5,639 nt of DNA from Syntrophaceae bacterium (GTDB lineage: Bacteria > Desulfobacterota > Syntrophia > Syntrophales > UBA5619): positions 1 to 5,639 of the forward strand of contig CAKKRN010000259.1 in assembly GCA_919902745.1 (NCBI GenBank). Direction: 5' to 3'. Shown here one piece after another: positions 1-5,193 of the stretch. A program made the translations under genes and the position numbers. The notes under the pieces were generated by a model that had not been told where the DNA came from, ran no database searches, and saw nothing but the letters and a program-made list of their open reading frames with translations. The number at the start of each line of letters is the position of its first letter. The first letter of the stretch is position 1.

Positions 1-1202
1 ATCCAGAGGAAGAAGCCGGAATAGCCCAACTGCGTCTGAATCCAGCCGCTCGACATCGCCGGGATCATCATCCCGAGGGCCATGATCCCCGTCGCGATCG
101 CGTAGTGGACCGTCTTGTACTCCCCCTCGCAGACCATGATCATGACGAGCGAATAGGCTGTGAAGCCGAAGCCGTAGCCGAACTGCTCCACCGCCACGGC
201 GGCGTTGATCACATAGAGGCTCTCCGGCATCGTCCGGGAGAGCCAGATAAAGATCGCATCCGGCAGGTGCATTGCGCAGACCATGATCCAGAGCCAGTAT
301 TTGAGACCGTTCCGGGAGATGACCCAGCCTCCGAGCAGCCCCCCGAGCATCAGCGCAATCGCCCCGACCGTCCCGTAGACGATCCCCACCTCCGCCGTCG
401 AAAGCCCCAGCCCCCCCTCCGTCCGCGGGTCGAGCAGAAACGGGGCGACCATCTTGACGAGCTGCGCTTCGGCGAATCGGTAGAGGAGGAAGAAGGCAAG
501 AATCGCGACGATGTCCTTCCGCCGAAAGAAGGTGACAAACCCCCGGAGGAATGCCGCGGAGGCGCTTCGGGAGGGGTCGTGGGGAACCGGCCGGTCCGAA
601 GCGGGACAGGGGAGGGCGAAGAGGTGGTAGAGAAACAGGGCCAGCATGATCGCGGCCAAAAGAAAAAAGGTTACCGACCAGGCGGAGGCCACGCTGAAGC
701 CGCGCGTCTCCAGGGTCCCGGCCAGAACGACAAGGATCCCCTTGGCGGCGATCATTGCGATCCGGTAGAAGATCGTCCGCACCCCAACGAACGCCGCCTG
801 CTGGTACTCCTTGAGGCCGAGCATGTAGAAGCCGTCGGCGGCGATGTCGTGGGTCGCCGAGCTGAAGGCCATGATCCAGAAAAAGGCGAGCGTATAGCGG
901 AAAAAGGCGGGCGCCGGGATCGTCAGCGCGACGCAGGCGAACGACGCCCCGAGGACGAGCTGCATCGCGACGATCCAGAACCGCTTCGTCCGGAACATGT
1001 CGACGAACGGACTCCAGAGCGGCTTGATCACCCAGGGGAGGTAGAGCCAGGAGGTGTAGAGGGCGATATCGGTGTTGGAGATGCCGAGCCGTTTGTAGAG
1101 GATGACCGAGACGGTCATCGCCATCACGTAGGGGGCGCCCTCCGCGAGATAGAGGGTCGGGACCCAGAGCCAGGGGTTCCGTACGGCCGGTTTCGCATGC
1201 AT
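1..1202 (-). CDS. AmpG-like MFS permease, probable muropeptide importer (3' end off the left edge)
   Basis: A polytopic inner-membrane protein of the major facilitator superfamily, AmpG type. Family members bring anhydro-muropeptides or other cell-wall fragments from periplasm to cytoplasm by proton-driven uptake. The reading frame is open from the ATG at 1202 to base 1 (400 codons seen; the family is about 420 or more, so little is missing). Visible features are an N-terminal 'LYLAEGAPYVMAMTVSVILY' first helix, 'LPWVIKPLWSPFVD' at about 55-68, 'SSATHDIAADGFYM' at 114-127, a hydrophilic central loop at about 196-222 separating the two six-helix halves, and 'FGYGFGFTAYS' near 341-351. An AAAGGA ribosome-binding site (1209-1214) lies 6 bases before the start. 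It follows the SpoIID gene by 25 bases, so the two are probably one operon; that neighbour strengthens a cell-wall substrate. The family is secure; the substrate is inferred. Only the antisense strand gives a long ORF with a stop inside the window. Confidence 0.88.
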   Translation of the reverse strand, partial: MHAKPAVRNPWLWVPTLYLAEGAPYVMAMTVSVILYKRLGISNTDIALYTSWLYLPWVIKPLWSPFVDMFRTKRFWIVAMQLVLGASFACVALTIPAPAFFRYTLAFFWIMAFSSATHDIAADGFYMLGLKEYQQAAFVGVRTIFYRIAMIAAKGILVVLAGTLETRGFSVASAWSVTFFLLAAIMLALFLYHLFALPCPASDRPVPHDPSRSASAAFLRGFVTFFRRKDIVAILAFFLLYRFAEAQLVKMVAPFLLDPRTEGGLGLSTAEVGIVYGTVGAIALMLGGLLGGWVISRNGLKYWLWIMVCAMHLPDAIFIWLSRTMPESLYVINAAVAVEQFGYGFGFTAYSLVMIMVCEGEYKTVHYAIATGIMALGMMIPAMSSGWIQTQLGYSGFFLW

Positions 1203-1227
1203 CAATGGTCCTTTCTGGGGTCACCCA

Positions 1228-2553
1228 TCAGTAACGCTTCACCAGCGCGGCGCCCTGGAAATAGTGGCGGAGGATCTCCTCCGCCCCGCACCCTCTCTCC
1301 GCCATCACGGCGGCGCCGATCTGGCAGAGGCCGACGCCGTGGCCCCAGCCCGCGCCGTAGAGGGTAAAGCGGGAGGGAACACCGGAGGAGGTCCGCTCCG
1401 TGGAGACGATGAAGGCGCTGCTCATCAGGTGACTCGGCGAGAGCCAGCGGCGGATCTCCAGTTCTTTCCCGACGACGACCGAGGCTTTGCTCCCCTCGAC
1501 CCCGAGACGCCGGATCCGGCCGGAGGGGCCGCGTTCGAGGGGTGTGATGTTCTGTAAAACGCCGAAGTCGATCCCCGATTTTTCGCGCAGGATTCCTTCC
1601 AGCTCCTCCCGTGCATAGCCCACCTGCCAGCGGAAAAAATCGGCCGTCTCCCGGTCGAACGCGGGGAGGATTTTATTTAACAGGTCCGGATCGTTGGTGT
1701 GGCAGTAGACATCCGGGCAGCCGAGGATCCAGCGCTCCGCATCCGCCTCCGTGCGGACCGGCGCGTGGGGCGCCGCGGCGTCGGAGATGTGGGAGAGGTA
1801 GGGCACCGCCTTCTCCTCCCAGCAGGTCGCGTAATCCTCGGTCAGACCGCCGCACGCCTTGTGGTAGCGGGCGTCGCAGATCTCGCCGTCCCGGAGCAGA
1901 AAGACGCCCCGCGTCTCCCGGACGGCCTCCTCCGCCTGCCCGGCCGCCAGGCCGGTGATTCCCTGATAGCGCTGGCAATGGTCGTCGGCGCAGACGTCGA
2001 AGAGGTCATGATCCTCGCGGTCGTACCAGCGGATGATCTCCCCCTCGCGCCGGAGCGTGCGTTCCTCCGCGCGTTCCTCCCCGGGTTCCCGCTCCTTGCG
2101 CCGGAGCATCGCGACGAGCCAGCTCCGCGAGGCAATAGCGTGCGCCTTCAGGAACTCGGACGGCGCCTCGCCGCTCATCTCCGACGAGACGACGCTCGCG
2201 AGGTACGCCTCCACGGGAAGCTCGTTGACGGCGGTGACCTTTCCGCCGCCTGCCGCCAGAAGCGTAAGCTCTCCGGGAAAGGTCTGCTCCTCCCGGCGTT
2301 CCCAGTGGAACCGGACGCCGATCGTCACCTCATGGAGGGTGAATGTGGCACCGTTTGCGGGGCTCAGCCGGATCTCCTGCCCCCGGAGGATCTCCCTGCC
2401 GAAGGCATCATGCAGCGCGACGGCGGCTTCGGCAGGATGGGCGGAAAAATCGCCCTCCAGCGACACCTCCCCCGACCGGTAACTGCCGTTGAACCGCCCC
2501 CGGATTTCGGGATAGCCGTCGCAGATCCCGACCCTGATTCTCGGTTCCTCCAT
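1228..2553 (-). CDS. SpoIID/LytB-domain protein, probable peptidoglycan lytic enzyme without signal peptide
   Basis: A 441-aa protein with a SpoIID/LytB domain. SpoIID of endospore formers is a lytic transglycosylase acting on denuded glycan strands. The core begins near residue 105: 'VTAVNELPVEAYLASVVSSE' leads to E125, which aligns with the SpoIID catalytic glutamate, then 'KAHAIASRSWL' at 136-146. Cysteines and histidines in 'DVCADDHCQRYQG' (C188, H192, C193) and 'YHKACGG' (H231, C234), with C244, are candidate metal ligands, since SpoIID binds zinc. The C-terminal signature 'AGWGHGVGLCQIGAAVMAER' is at 401-420. Residues 1-104 are a separate N-terminal region. There is no signal peptide or membrane segment, unlike sporulation SpoIID. 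The ATG at 2553 is chosen because AAGGAG lies 7 bases upstream; a longer reading from 2598 would start inside a repeat. I recall similar leaderless proteins beside AmpG permeases in Bacteroidota. Action on imported muropeptides is inferred. Confidence 0.88.
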   Translation of the reverse strand: MEEPRIRVGICDGYPEIRGRFNGSYRSGEVSLEGDFSAHPAEAAVALHDAFGREILRGQEIRLSPANGATFTLHEVTIGVRFHWERREEQTFPGELTLLAAGGGKVTAVNELPVEAYLASVVSSEMSGEAPSEFLKAHAIASRSWLVAMLRRKEREPGEERAEERTLRREGEIIRWYDREDHDLFDVCADDHCQRYQGITGLAAGQAEEAVRETRGVFLLRDGEICDARYHKACGGLTEDYATCWEEKAVPYLSHISDAAAPHAPVRTEADAERWILGCPDVYCHTNDPDLLNKILPAFDRETADFFRWQVGYAREELEGILREKSGIDFGVLQNITPLERGPSGRIRRLGVEGSKASVVVGKELEIRRWLSPSHLMSSAFIVSTERTSSGVPSRFTLYGAGWGHGVGLCQIGAAVMAERGCGAEEILRHYFQGAALVKRY

Positions 2554-2560
2554 CAAAACG

Positions 2561-2566
2561 CTCCTT
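2561..2566 (-). promoter_or_regulatory. Ribosome-binding site of the SpoIID gene
   Basis: AAGGAG on the minus strand, 7 bases before the ATG at 2553. It decides the start: the in-frame ATG at 2598 would add 15 residues encoded by the inverted-repeat element and has no comparable site. Confidence 0.8.
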
Positions 2567-2576
2567 AATAAATGGG

Positions 2577-2652
2577 TGTAGGGTGCGTCTTGACGCACCG
2601 CTCCTTTGATTGGTGCGTTACGGCTTCCGCCTTCCGCCTAACGCACCCTACA
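2577..2652. repeat. REPIN-like composite palindromic repeat (two hairpins inside a 12-bp terminal inverted repeat)
   Basis: A 76-bp element bounded by a perfect 12-bp inverted repeat, TGTAGGGTGCGT (2577-2588) and ACGCACCCTACA (2641-2652). It contains two internal palindromes: GGTGCGTC/GACGCACC (2582-2589 with 2592-2599, two-base gap) and GGTGCGTTA/TAACGCACC (2612-2620 with 2639-2647). The second loop holds a tandem 7-bp duplication, TTCCGCC at 2625-2631 and 2632-2638. Two REP-like units in opposite orientation flanking a short spacer is the REPIN layout. I recognise the GGTGCGTTA / TAACGCACC motif as an intergenic repeat that recurs in many proteobacterial genomes. Such elements are non-autonomous and are thought to be moved by RAYT transposases; none is in the window. 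It separates the M15 and SpoIID genes and may form mRNA structure between them. Confidence 0.75.
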
Positions 2653-2656
2653 TCTT

Positions 2657-2683
2657 AAAATAGGGGCGCTGTTCCCCTATTTT
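2657..2683 (-). repeat. Short palindrome carrying the M15 stop codon, copy A; possible bidirectional terminator
   Basis: A perfect 10-bp stem, AAAATAGGGG and CCCCTATTTT on either strand, with a 7-base loop that reads AACAGCG on the minus strand. The TAG stop of the M15 gene (2679-2677) lies inside the first stem arm. The stem ends in a T-rich arm on both strands, so it could act as a weak bidirectional terminator, but the GC core is only 4 bp and the T run is part of the stem. A near copy sits at 5096-5119, also overlapping a stop codon in the same relative orientation, so this is a dispersed repeat and not merely a local hairpin. Confidence 0.72.
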
Positions 2684-3225
2684 TCAAAATGGTGGTAATC
2701 CCGCACGTGGTCGAAATGGCCCCCCCAGCGCCAGCCCCGCTCGATGAAAGCGCAAACCGCCGGATGCTCGTCCGTGAAGGTCCCCGGACTGCCGGGACGA
2801 TAGACCGCCCCCGCAGGGGCGATCCGGCCGTCCGGATAAACGGCCGGGTTTTCCCGCGGGTTGATATCCACCGCCCGACCCAGCGCGTGGCGGGAAAGGC
2901 GATCCGTCCCCGCGATCGTCCGGTAATTGAAAGCCGAGCTGTTGTCCGCGGCCATCGACGCCTCGTCGGACCATCCGTACCGGACGATCGGAACCGCCCC
3001 GGCCACAGGAAATTTCAAGGCCTCCATCAGCGCAAAAATCTCCCCAATCTCCGCGGCCAGATCCCGGTGGAGAAGGAGCTGGCCGGCATGCGGTCGGCCG
3101 TCGAACCCGGCATAGCGGACATCGAACAGGCAGAGTCTCTCCAGAATCTCCCGGGGCGCCGACGTCCCGAAGACCGCCTGCCGGAAATCCATCGAGCTGT
3201 CCACGATCATGCCGCCATCCGCCAT
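2677..3225 (-). CDS. M15-family zinc metallopeptidase (VanY/CwlK-like), probable peptidoglycan peptide hydrolase
   Basis: A 182-aa protein of peptidase family M15. Members are D,D-carboxypeptidases, D-Ala-D-Ala dipeptidases or L-Ala-D-Glu endopeptidases acting on peptidoglycan peptides. The zinc-site motif 'SRHALGRAVDINP' gives H113 and D120; 'GWRWGGHF' (164-171) and 'DYHHFE' supply D176 as likely catalytic acid and H179 as third ligand, so the active site looks intact. The middle, with 'NSSAFNYRTIAGTDRLS' at 95-111, is the substrate-cleft region of this subfamily. There is no signal peptide, and an in-frame TGA just upstream of 3264 rules out a longer N-terminus that could supply one. I prefer the ATG at 3225, which has AAGGGGG 5 bases upstream; the ATG at 3264 (13 residues longer, glycine-rich) is the alternative. 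The stop codon is inside a dispersed palindrome. It is upstream of the SpoIID and AmpG genes and probably serves the same cell-wall pathway. The bond cleaved is not known. Confidence 0.87.
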   Translation of the reverse strand: MADGGMIVDSSMDFRQAVFGTSAPREILERLCLFDVRYAGFDGRPHAGQLLLHRDLAAEIGEIFALMEALKFPVAGAVPIVRYGWSDEASMAADNSSAFNYRTIAGTDRLSRHALGRAVDINPRENPAVYPDGRIAPAGAVYRPGSPGTFTDEHPAVCAFIERGWRWGGHFDHVRDYHHFEK

Positions 3226-3230
3226 AGCAT

Positions 3231-3237
3231 CCCCCTT
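3231..3237 (-). promoter_or_regulatory. Ribosome-binding site favouring the 3225 start of the M15 gene
   Basis: AAGGGGG on the minus strand, 5 bases before the ATG at 3225. The alternative ATG at 3264 has only a weak GGTG nearby, so the shorter protein is favoured. Confidence 0.55.
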
Positions 3238-3301
3238 GCCGCCACCGCCGAGCCCTTTCCCCATGACCGTTCACCCACACCGCCACGGTTGCGTTTTGCC
3301 T

Positions 3302-3330
3302 CTTCTATCGCGATTTCCCCATTTGATCAA
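3302..3330 (-). promoter_or_regulatory. Candidate sigma-70 promoter for the M15 gene
   Basis: On the minus strand, TTGATC (3330-3325) and TAGAAG (3307-3302) are separated by 17 bases. Each hexamer matches the consensus at 4 of 6 positions, so this is a weak candidate. It lies 76 bases upstream of the preferred start and in the correct direction. The -35 box is part of the palindrome TTGATCAA, which could instead be an operator half. Confidence 0.35.
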
Positions 3331-3357
3331 CCGGGAAAAACTTCACCCCGCATCATC

Positions 3358-3386
3358 TTGACACCCACCAACCATTTCCGTATAGT
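3358..3386 (+). promoter_or_regulatory. Strong sigma-70 promoter for the outer-membrane protein gene
   Basis: TTGACA (3358-3363, perfect -35) and TATAGT (3381-3386, 5 of 6 for -10) are exactly 17 bases apart. Transcription would start near 3393, leaving a leader of about 126 bases before the ATG at 3519. It is the best promoter match I found in the window. Confidence 0.72.
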
Positions 3387-3392
3387 GCTATC

Positions 3393-3518
3393 ATCCAGGC
3401 ACAGAACCTGGGTGGAGGCACCCTCTGCTCTGCCCGCCACGTACGGGTACAGCAACGGATGAAAACGACCCGGGGGTGTGAAACCACTGTCCCTTGACCG
3501 GAAGGCGGGGTCGACGCC
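3393..3518 (+). other. Transcribed leader with small hairpins, no recognised RNA family
   Basis: This is the untranslated leader downstream of the predicted start site. It can form CCAGG/CCTGG (3395-3399 with 3407-3411, 7-base loop) and CGGGT/ACCCG (3444-3448 with 3468-3472), the latter extendable by an outer CAC/GTG pairing. I compared it by eye with the cyclic-di-GMP riboswitch and other common leader families and saw no match. It may be plain leader, or it may hold an undescribed element. The stretch 3265-3301 holds nothing I recognise. Confidence 0.35.
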
Positions 3519-4103
3519 ATGTCCCTGAAAATCCTTTGCCTGTTCCTCCTGGGCCTTTTTCTCTCCCCCTCCTTGGCCCTTGCGGAGGAATCCAGGGAAC
3601 GTCACATCACCGTTTACGGCGCCGTCATGACGGACGGGGCGCTGGCCGAAACGGCCGTCTTCACGGCAGACCTCGATCGTGAATACCGGTTCGCCACCGT
3701 CGCGGTCGGGCAAAAAATCGGAAACCTGTACCAAAAAATCGACTTCGAACTGGAAGGGCAGATCGCCAAGCACCTTTCGGGACAGCATCACTGGGAATTC
3801 AACGCGGTATTGGTCGCACGCTGGCTCTCTTTCCCGTGGAACGACACGCTCAAAACCAGTTTCGCCTTCGGCGAAGGGTTCTCTTTGGCTTCGGAAACAC
3901 CGGCGTTCGAAGAAAAGTACGACGGCGAGCAGACGAATCCGCTGATGAACTACCTGATGCTGGAATTCGCCTTCGCGCTTCCCCGCCATCCCCGCTGGAG
4001 CCTTGTCACCCGCATTCACCACCGTTCCGGGATATACGGCCTCATCAACGGCGCCCAAGGGGCGTCGAATGCCATCGGTCTGGGAATCCGCTATCATTTC
4101 TGA
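3519..4103 (+). CDS. Secreted outer-membrane beta-barrel protein with PagL-like HxS motif
   Basis: A 194-aa exported protein. Residues 1-22 are a clear signal peptide: lysine at 4, a leucine-rich core, and cleavage after 'SLALA' before EES. The mature part has alternating hydrophobic/polar segments typical of a small eight-stranded barrel, for example 'YRFATVAVG', 'WEFNAVLVARW', 'MNYLMLEFAFAL' and 'WSLVTRIHHRSG', and it ends in 'GLGIRYHF' with a terminal phenylalanine, the usual signal for the BAM assembly machine. The segment 'RIHHRSGIYG' contains H168-R-S170, which resembles the His-x-Ser pair of PagL lipid A 3-O-deacylases (acyloxyacyl-hydrolase-like family). A glutamate at the spacing used by Pseudomonas PagL is not apparent, so enzyme activity is doubtful. 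The start is set by the signal peptide; the ribosome-binding site (GGAAGG at 3500-3505 or GGGG at 3507-3510) is weak. It is driven by the strong promoter at 3358. The location is well supported; the function is open. Confidence 0.8.
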   Translation: MSLKILCLFLLGLFLSPSLALAEESRERHITVYGAVMTDGALAETAVFTADLDREYRFATVAVGQKIGNLYQKIDFELEGQIAKHLSGQHHWEFNAVLVARWLSFPWNDTLKTSFAFGEGFSLASETPAFEEKYDGEQTNPLMNYLMLEFAFALPRHPRWSLVTRIHHRSGIYGLINGAQGASNAIGLGIRYHF

Positions 4104-4118
4104 TCGATCCTTTTTCTG

Positions 4119-4147
4119 TTGAAATATTTTGCGGGTTCGCTTACAAG
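4119..4147 (+). promoter_or_regulatory. Weak candidate promoter for the SpeE-like gene
   Basis: TTGAAA (4119-4124, 5 of 6) is followed after 17 bases by TACAAG (4142-4147, 4 of 6). It lies in the 101-base gap after the outer-membrane protein gene and points the right way. Read-through from the upstream promoter is an equally good explanation, since I see no convincing terminator after 4103. Confidence 0.3.
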
Positions 4148-4159
4148 GGCGGAGGTTTC

Positions 4160-4186
4160 CCGGCCGAAGCGGGCCGGATCCCGGCC
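4160..4186 (+). other. Two alternative GC hairpins just upstream of a start codon
   Basis: CCGGCC (4160-4165), GGCCGG (4172-4177) and CCGGCC (4181-4186) follow each other. The middle element can pair perfectly with either flank, giving two mutually exclusive 6-bp stems with loops of 6 and 3 bases. The ribosome-binding site begins 9 bases downstream. This could be a small attenuator-like switch or chance in GC-rich DNA. Confidence 0.3.
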
Positions 4187-4204
4187 AATGGAAATGGAGG
4201 TTGC

Positions 4205-5101
4205 ATGGGCGCAGGCAGCGCGATCGCTCTTGTTTTTCTGACGTTTCTTCATCTGTTCGCGGCGACGACGGCGCCGGCCGCCACGGACGACCGGACCCTC
4301 TACGAGGGAGATTCGATCTACCACCACATCACGATCCGCCAGGAGGGCGGGGAGCGCTGCATGATCTTCGGCCGTCAGCGGGATCTCCGCCAGACCTGCA
4401 TCGATCTCGCAAAGCCGGACGCCTCCGTTTTCGAATACACCTCGATGATGTTCGCCGGGTTCCTCTTCCGGCCGGACGCGAAGAAGATCTGCCTCATAGG
4501 CCTCGGCGGGGGCTACATCCCGACGGTCTTCCGGATGCACCTCCCGCAGGTCCGTCTCCATACCGTCGAGGTGGACCCGCTCGTGGAGAAACTGGCGAAA
4601 CAGTACTTCCGGTTCGCTCTCCCCTCCGGCCAGACGCTTTCGATCGACGACGGCCGCCAGTTCCTGAAGAAAAGCCCGCAGCGCTACGATCAGATCTGGC
4701 TCGACGCCTTCAACTCCGACTACATCCCCGCGCACATGACGACGAAGGAGTTCCTGCAGCTTGTCCAATTGCGCCTGAACGAGGGGGGGATCGTCATCCA
4801 GAACCTCTTCGGCGACAACAAACTCTACGACGCGCAGATCGCGACCTTTCAGGCGGTCTTCGCGAGGGTGTTTGTCTTCGGGGGGCAGAAAAGCGGAAGC
4901 TGCATCATCATCGCCTCCGACCGGCCCGCCTGCGAACCGGCGGCGCTCCGGAAACAGGCGGAGAAAGCGGGCGGGAAGATCGGCCGGATCGACCTTATCG
5001 CCGAGGCGGGCAAATGCAGGGTTGCCCCGGTTCGGAAAAACGCCCCGATCCTGACGGACGACTTCAACCCGGCGAACCTGCTGCTGATGCAGAAAAAATA
5101 G
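4205..5101 (+). CDS. SpeE-like (spermidine-synthase fold) SAM-binding domain protein with N-terminal export or anchor sequence
   Basis: A 298-aa protein with the Rossmann fold of spermidine synthases and related methyltransferases. It shows the SAM or decarboxylated-SAM loop 'IGLGGGYIP' (98-106), the acidic ribose-binding strand end 'VEVDP' (121-125), 'IDDGRQFL' (147-154) and 'IWLDAFNSDYIP' (164-175). It ends with 'LTDDFNP' (283-289), which I recall as typical of the domain attached to 'fused MFS/spermidine synthase' proteins. True polyamine synthases carry a DS(T/S)DP-type motif where this has DAFNSD, so aminopropyl transfer to putrescine is uncertain. Residues about 5-25 are hydrophobic and end in an APA cleavage-like site, so the domain is probably exported or anchored. 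The start at 4205 has GGAGG at 4196-4200, an unusually short 4-base spacing; no other in-frame start fits as well. The next gene encodes the matching membrane domain. The stop codon is inside a dispersed palindrome. Confidence 0.82.
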   Translation: MGAGSAIALVFLTFLHLFAATTAPAATDDRTLYEGDSIYHHITIRQEGGERCMIFGRQRDLRQTCIDLAKPDASVFEYTSMMFAGFLFRPDAKKICLIGLGGGYIPTVFRMHLPQVRLHTVEVDPLVEKLAKQYFRFALPSGQTLSIDDGRQFLKKSPQRYDQIWLDAFNSDYIPAHMTTKEFLQLVQLRLNEGGIVIQNLFGDNKLYDAQIATFQAVFARVFVFGGQKSGSCIIIASDRPACEPAALRKQAEKAGGKIGRIDLIAEAGKCRVAPVRKNAPILTDDFNPANLLLMQKK

Positions 5102-5119
5102 GGGGACAGCGCCCTATTT
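5096..5119 (+). repeat. Short palindrome carrying the SpeE-like stop codon, copy B; possible weak terminator
   Basis: AAATAGGG (5096-5103) pairs with CCCTATTT (5112-5119). Between them is GGACAGCG, so the arms and loop match copy A at 2657-2683 except for one loop base and one C missing from the right arm. The TAG stop of the SpeE-like gene (5099-5101) is in the left arm, exactly as in copy A. It lies between this gene and the membrane-protein gene, and no T run follows on the plus strand, so strong termination is unlikely. Confidence 0.7.
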
Positions 5120-5181
5120 CCCACTCGCCGGGGAAGATCCGATTGGGGGGAATAACACCGTCCATCCGGGCGGCAGCTCAT

Positions 5182-5187
5182 GGAGGG
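5182..5187 (+). promoter_or_regulatory. Ribosome-binding site of the membrane-protein gene
   Basis: GGAGGG, 6 bases before the ATG at 5194. It fixes the start of a gene whose end lies outside the window. Confidence 0.75.
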
Positions 5188-5193
5188 ATTGAC

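Noticed and set aside
105..1367. Plus-strand open frame of 420 codons
   Set aside because: It is the in-phase antisense of the AmpG-like gene. Its translation is low-complexity and rich in Arg, Glu, Asp and Pro, as expected of the antisense of GC-rich coding DNA, and it runs into the SpoIID gene.
1699..2568. Plus-strand open frame of 289 codons
   Set aside because: It lies antisense to the SpoIID gene, whose motifs are unmistakable, and shows no recognisable domain.
2554..2598. N-terminal extension of the SpoIID protein from the ATG at 2598
   Set aside because: The extra 15 codons come from the inverted-repeat element, while a good AAGGAG site points to the ATG at 2553.
2657..2683. Strong conventional terminator of the M15 gene
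   Set aside because: The T run is the stem arm itself and the GC core is only 4 bp. The near copy at 5096 shows it is better described as a dispersed repeat.
3393..3518. Riboswitch in the leader, such as a cyclic-di-GMP type
   Set aside because: The conserved core sequences of that family are not present, and the hairpins are short.
3327..4097. Minus-strand open frame of 256 codons
   Set aside because: It is antisense to the outer-membrane protein gene and covers its promoter. The opposite strand has a signal peptide and barrel features, while this one has no recognisable motif.
4104..4125. Intrinsic terminator after the outer-membrane protein gene
   Set aside because: A T run is present, but the only palindrome before it is the 8-base GATCGATC, which cannot form a stable stem.
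4094..4768. Minus-strand open frame of 224 codons
   Set aside because: It is antisense to the SpeE-like gene, with a charged low-complexity translation and no motif.
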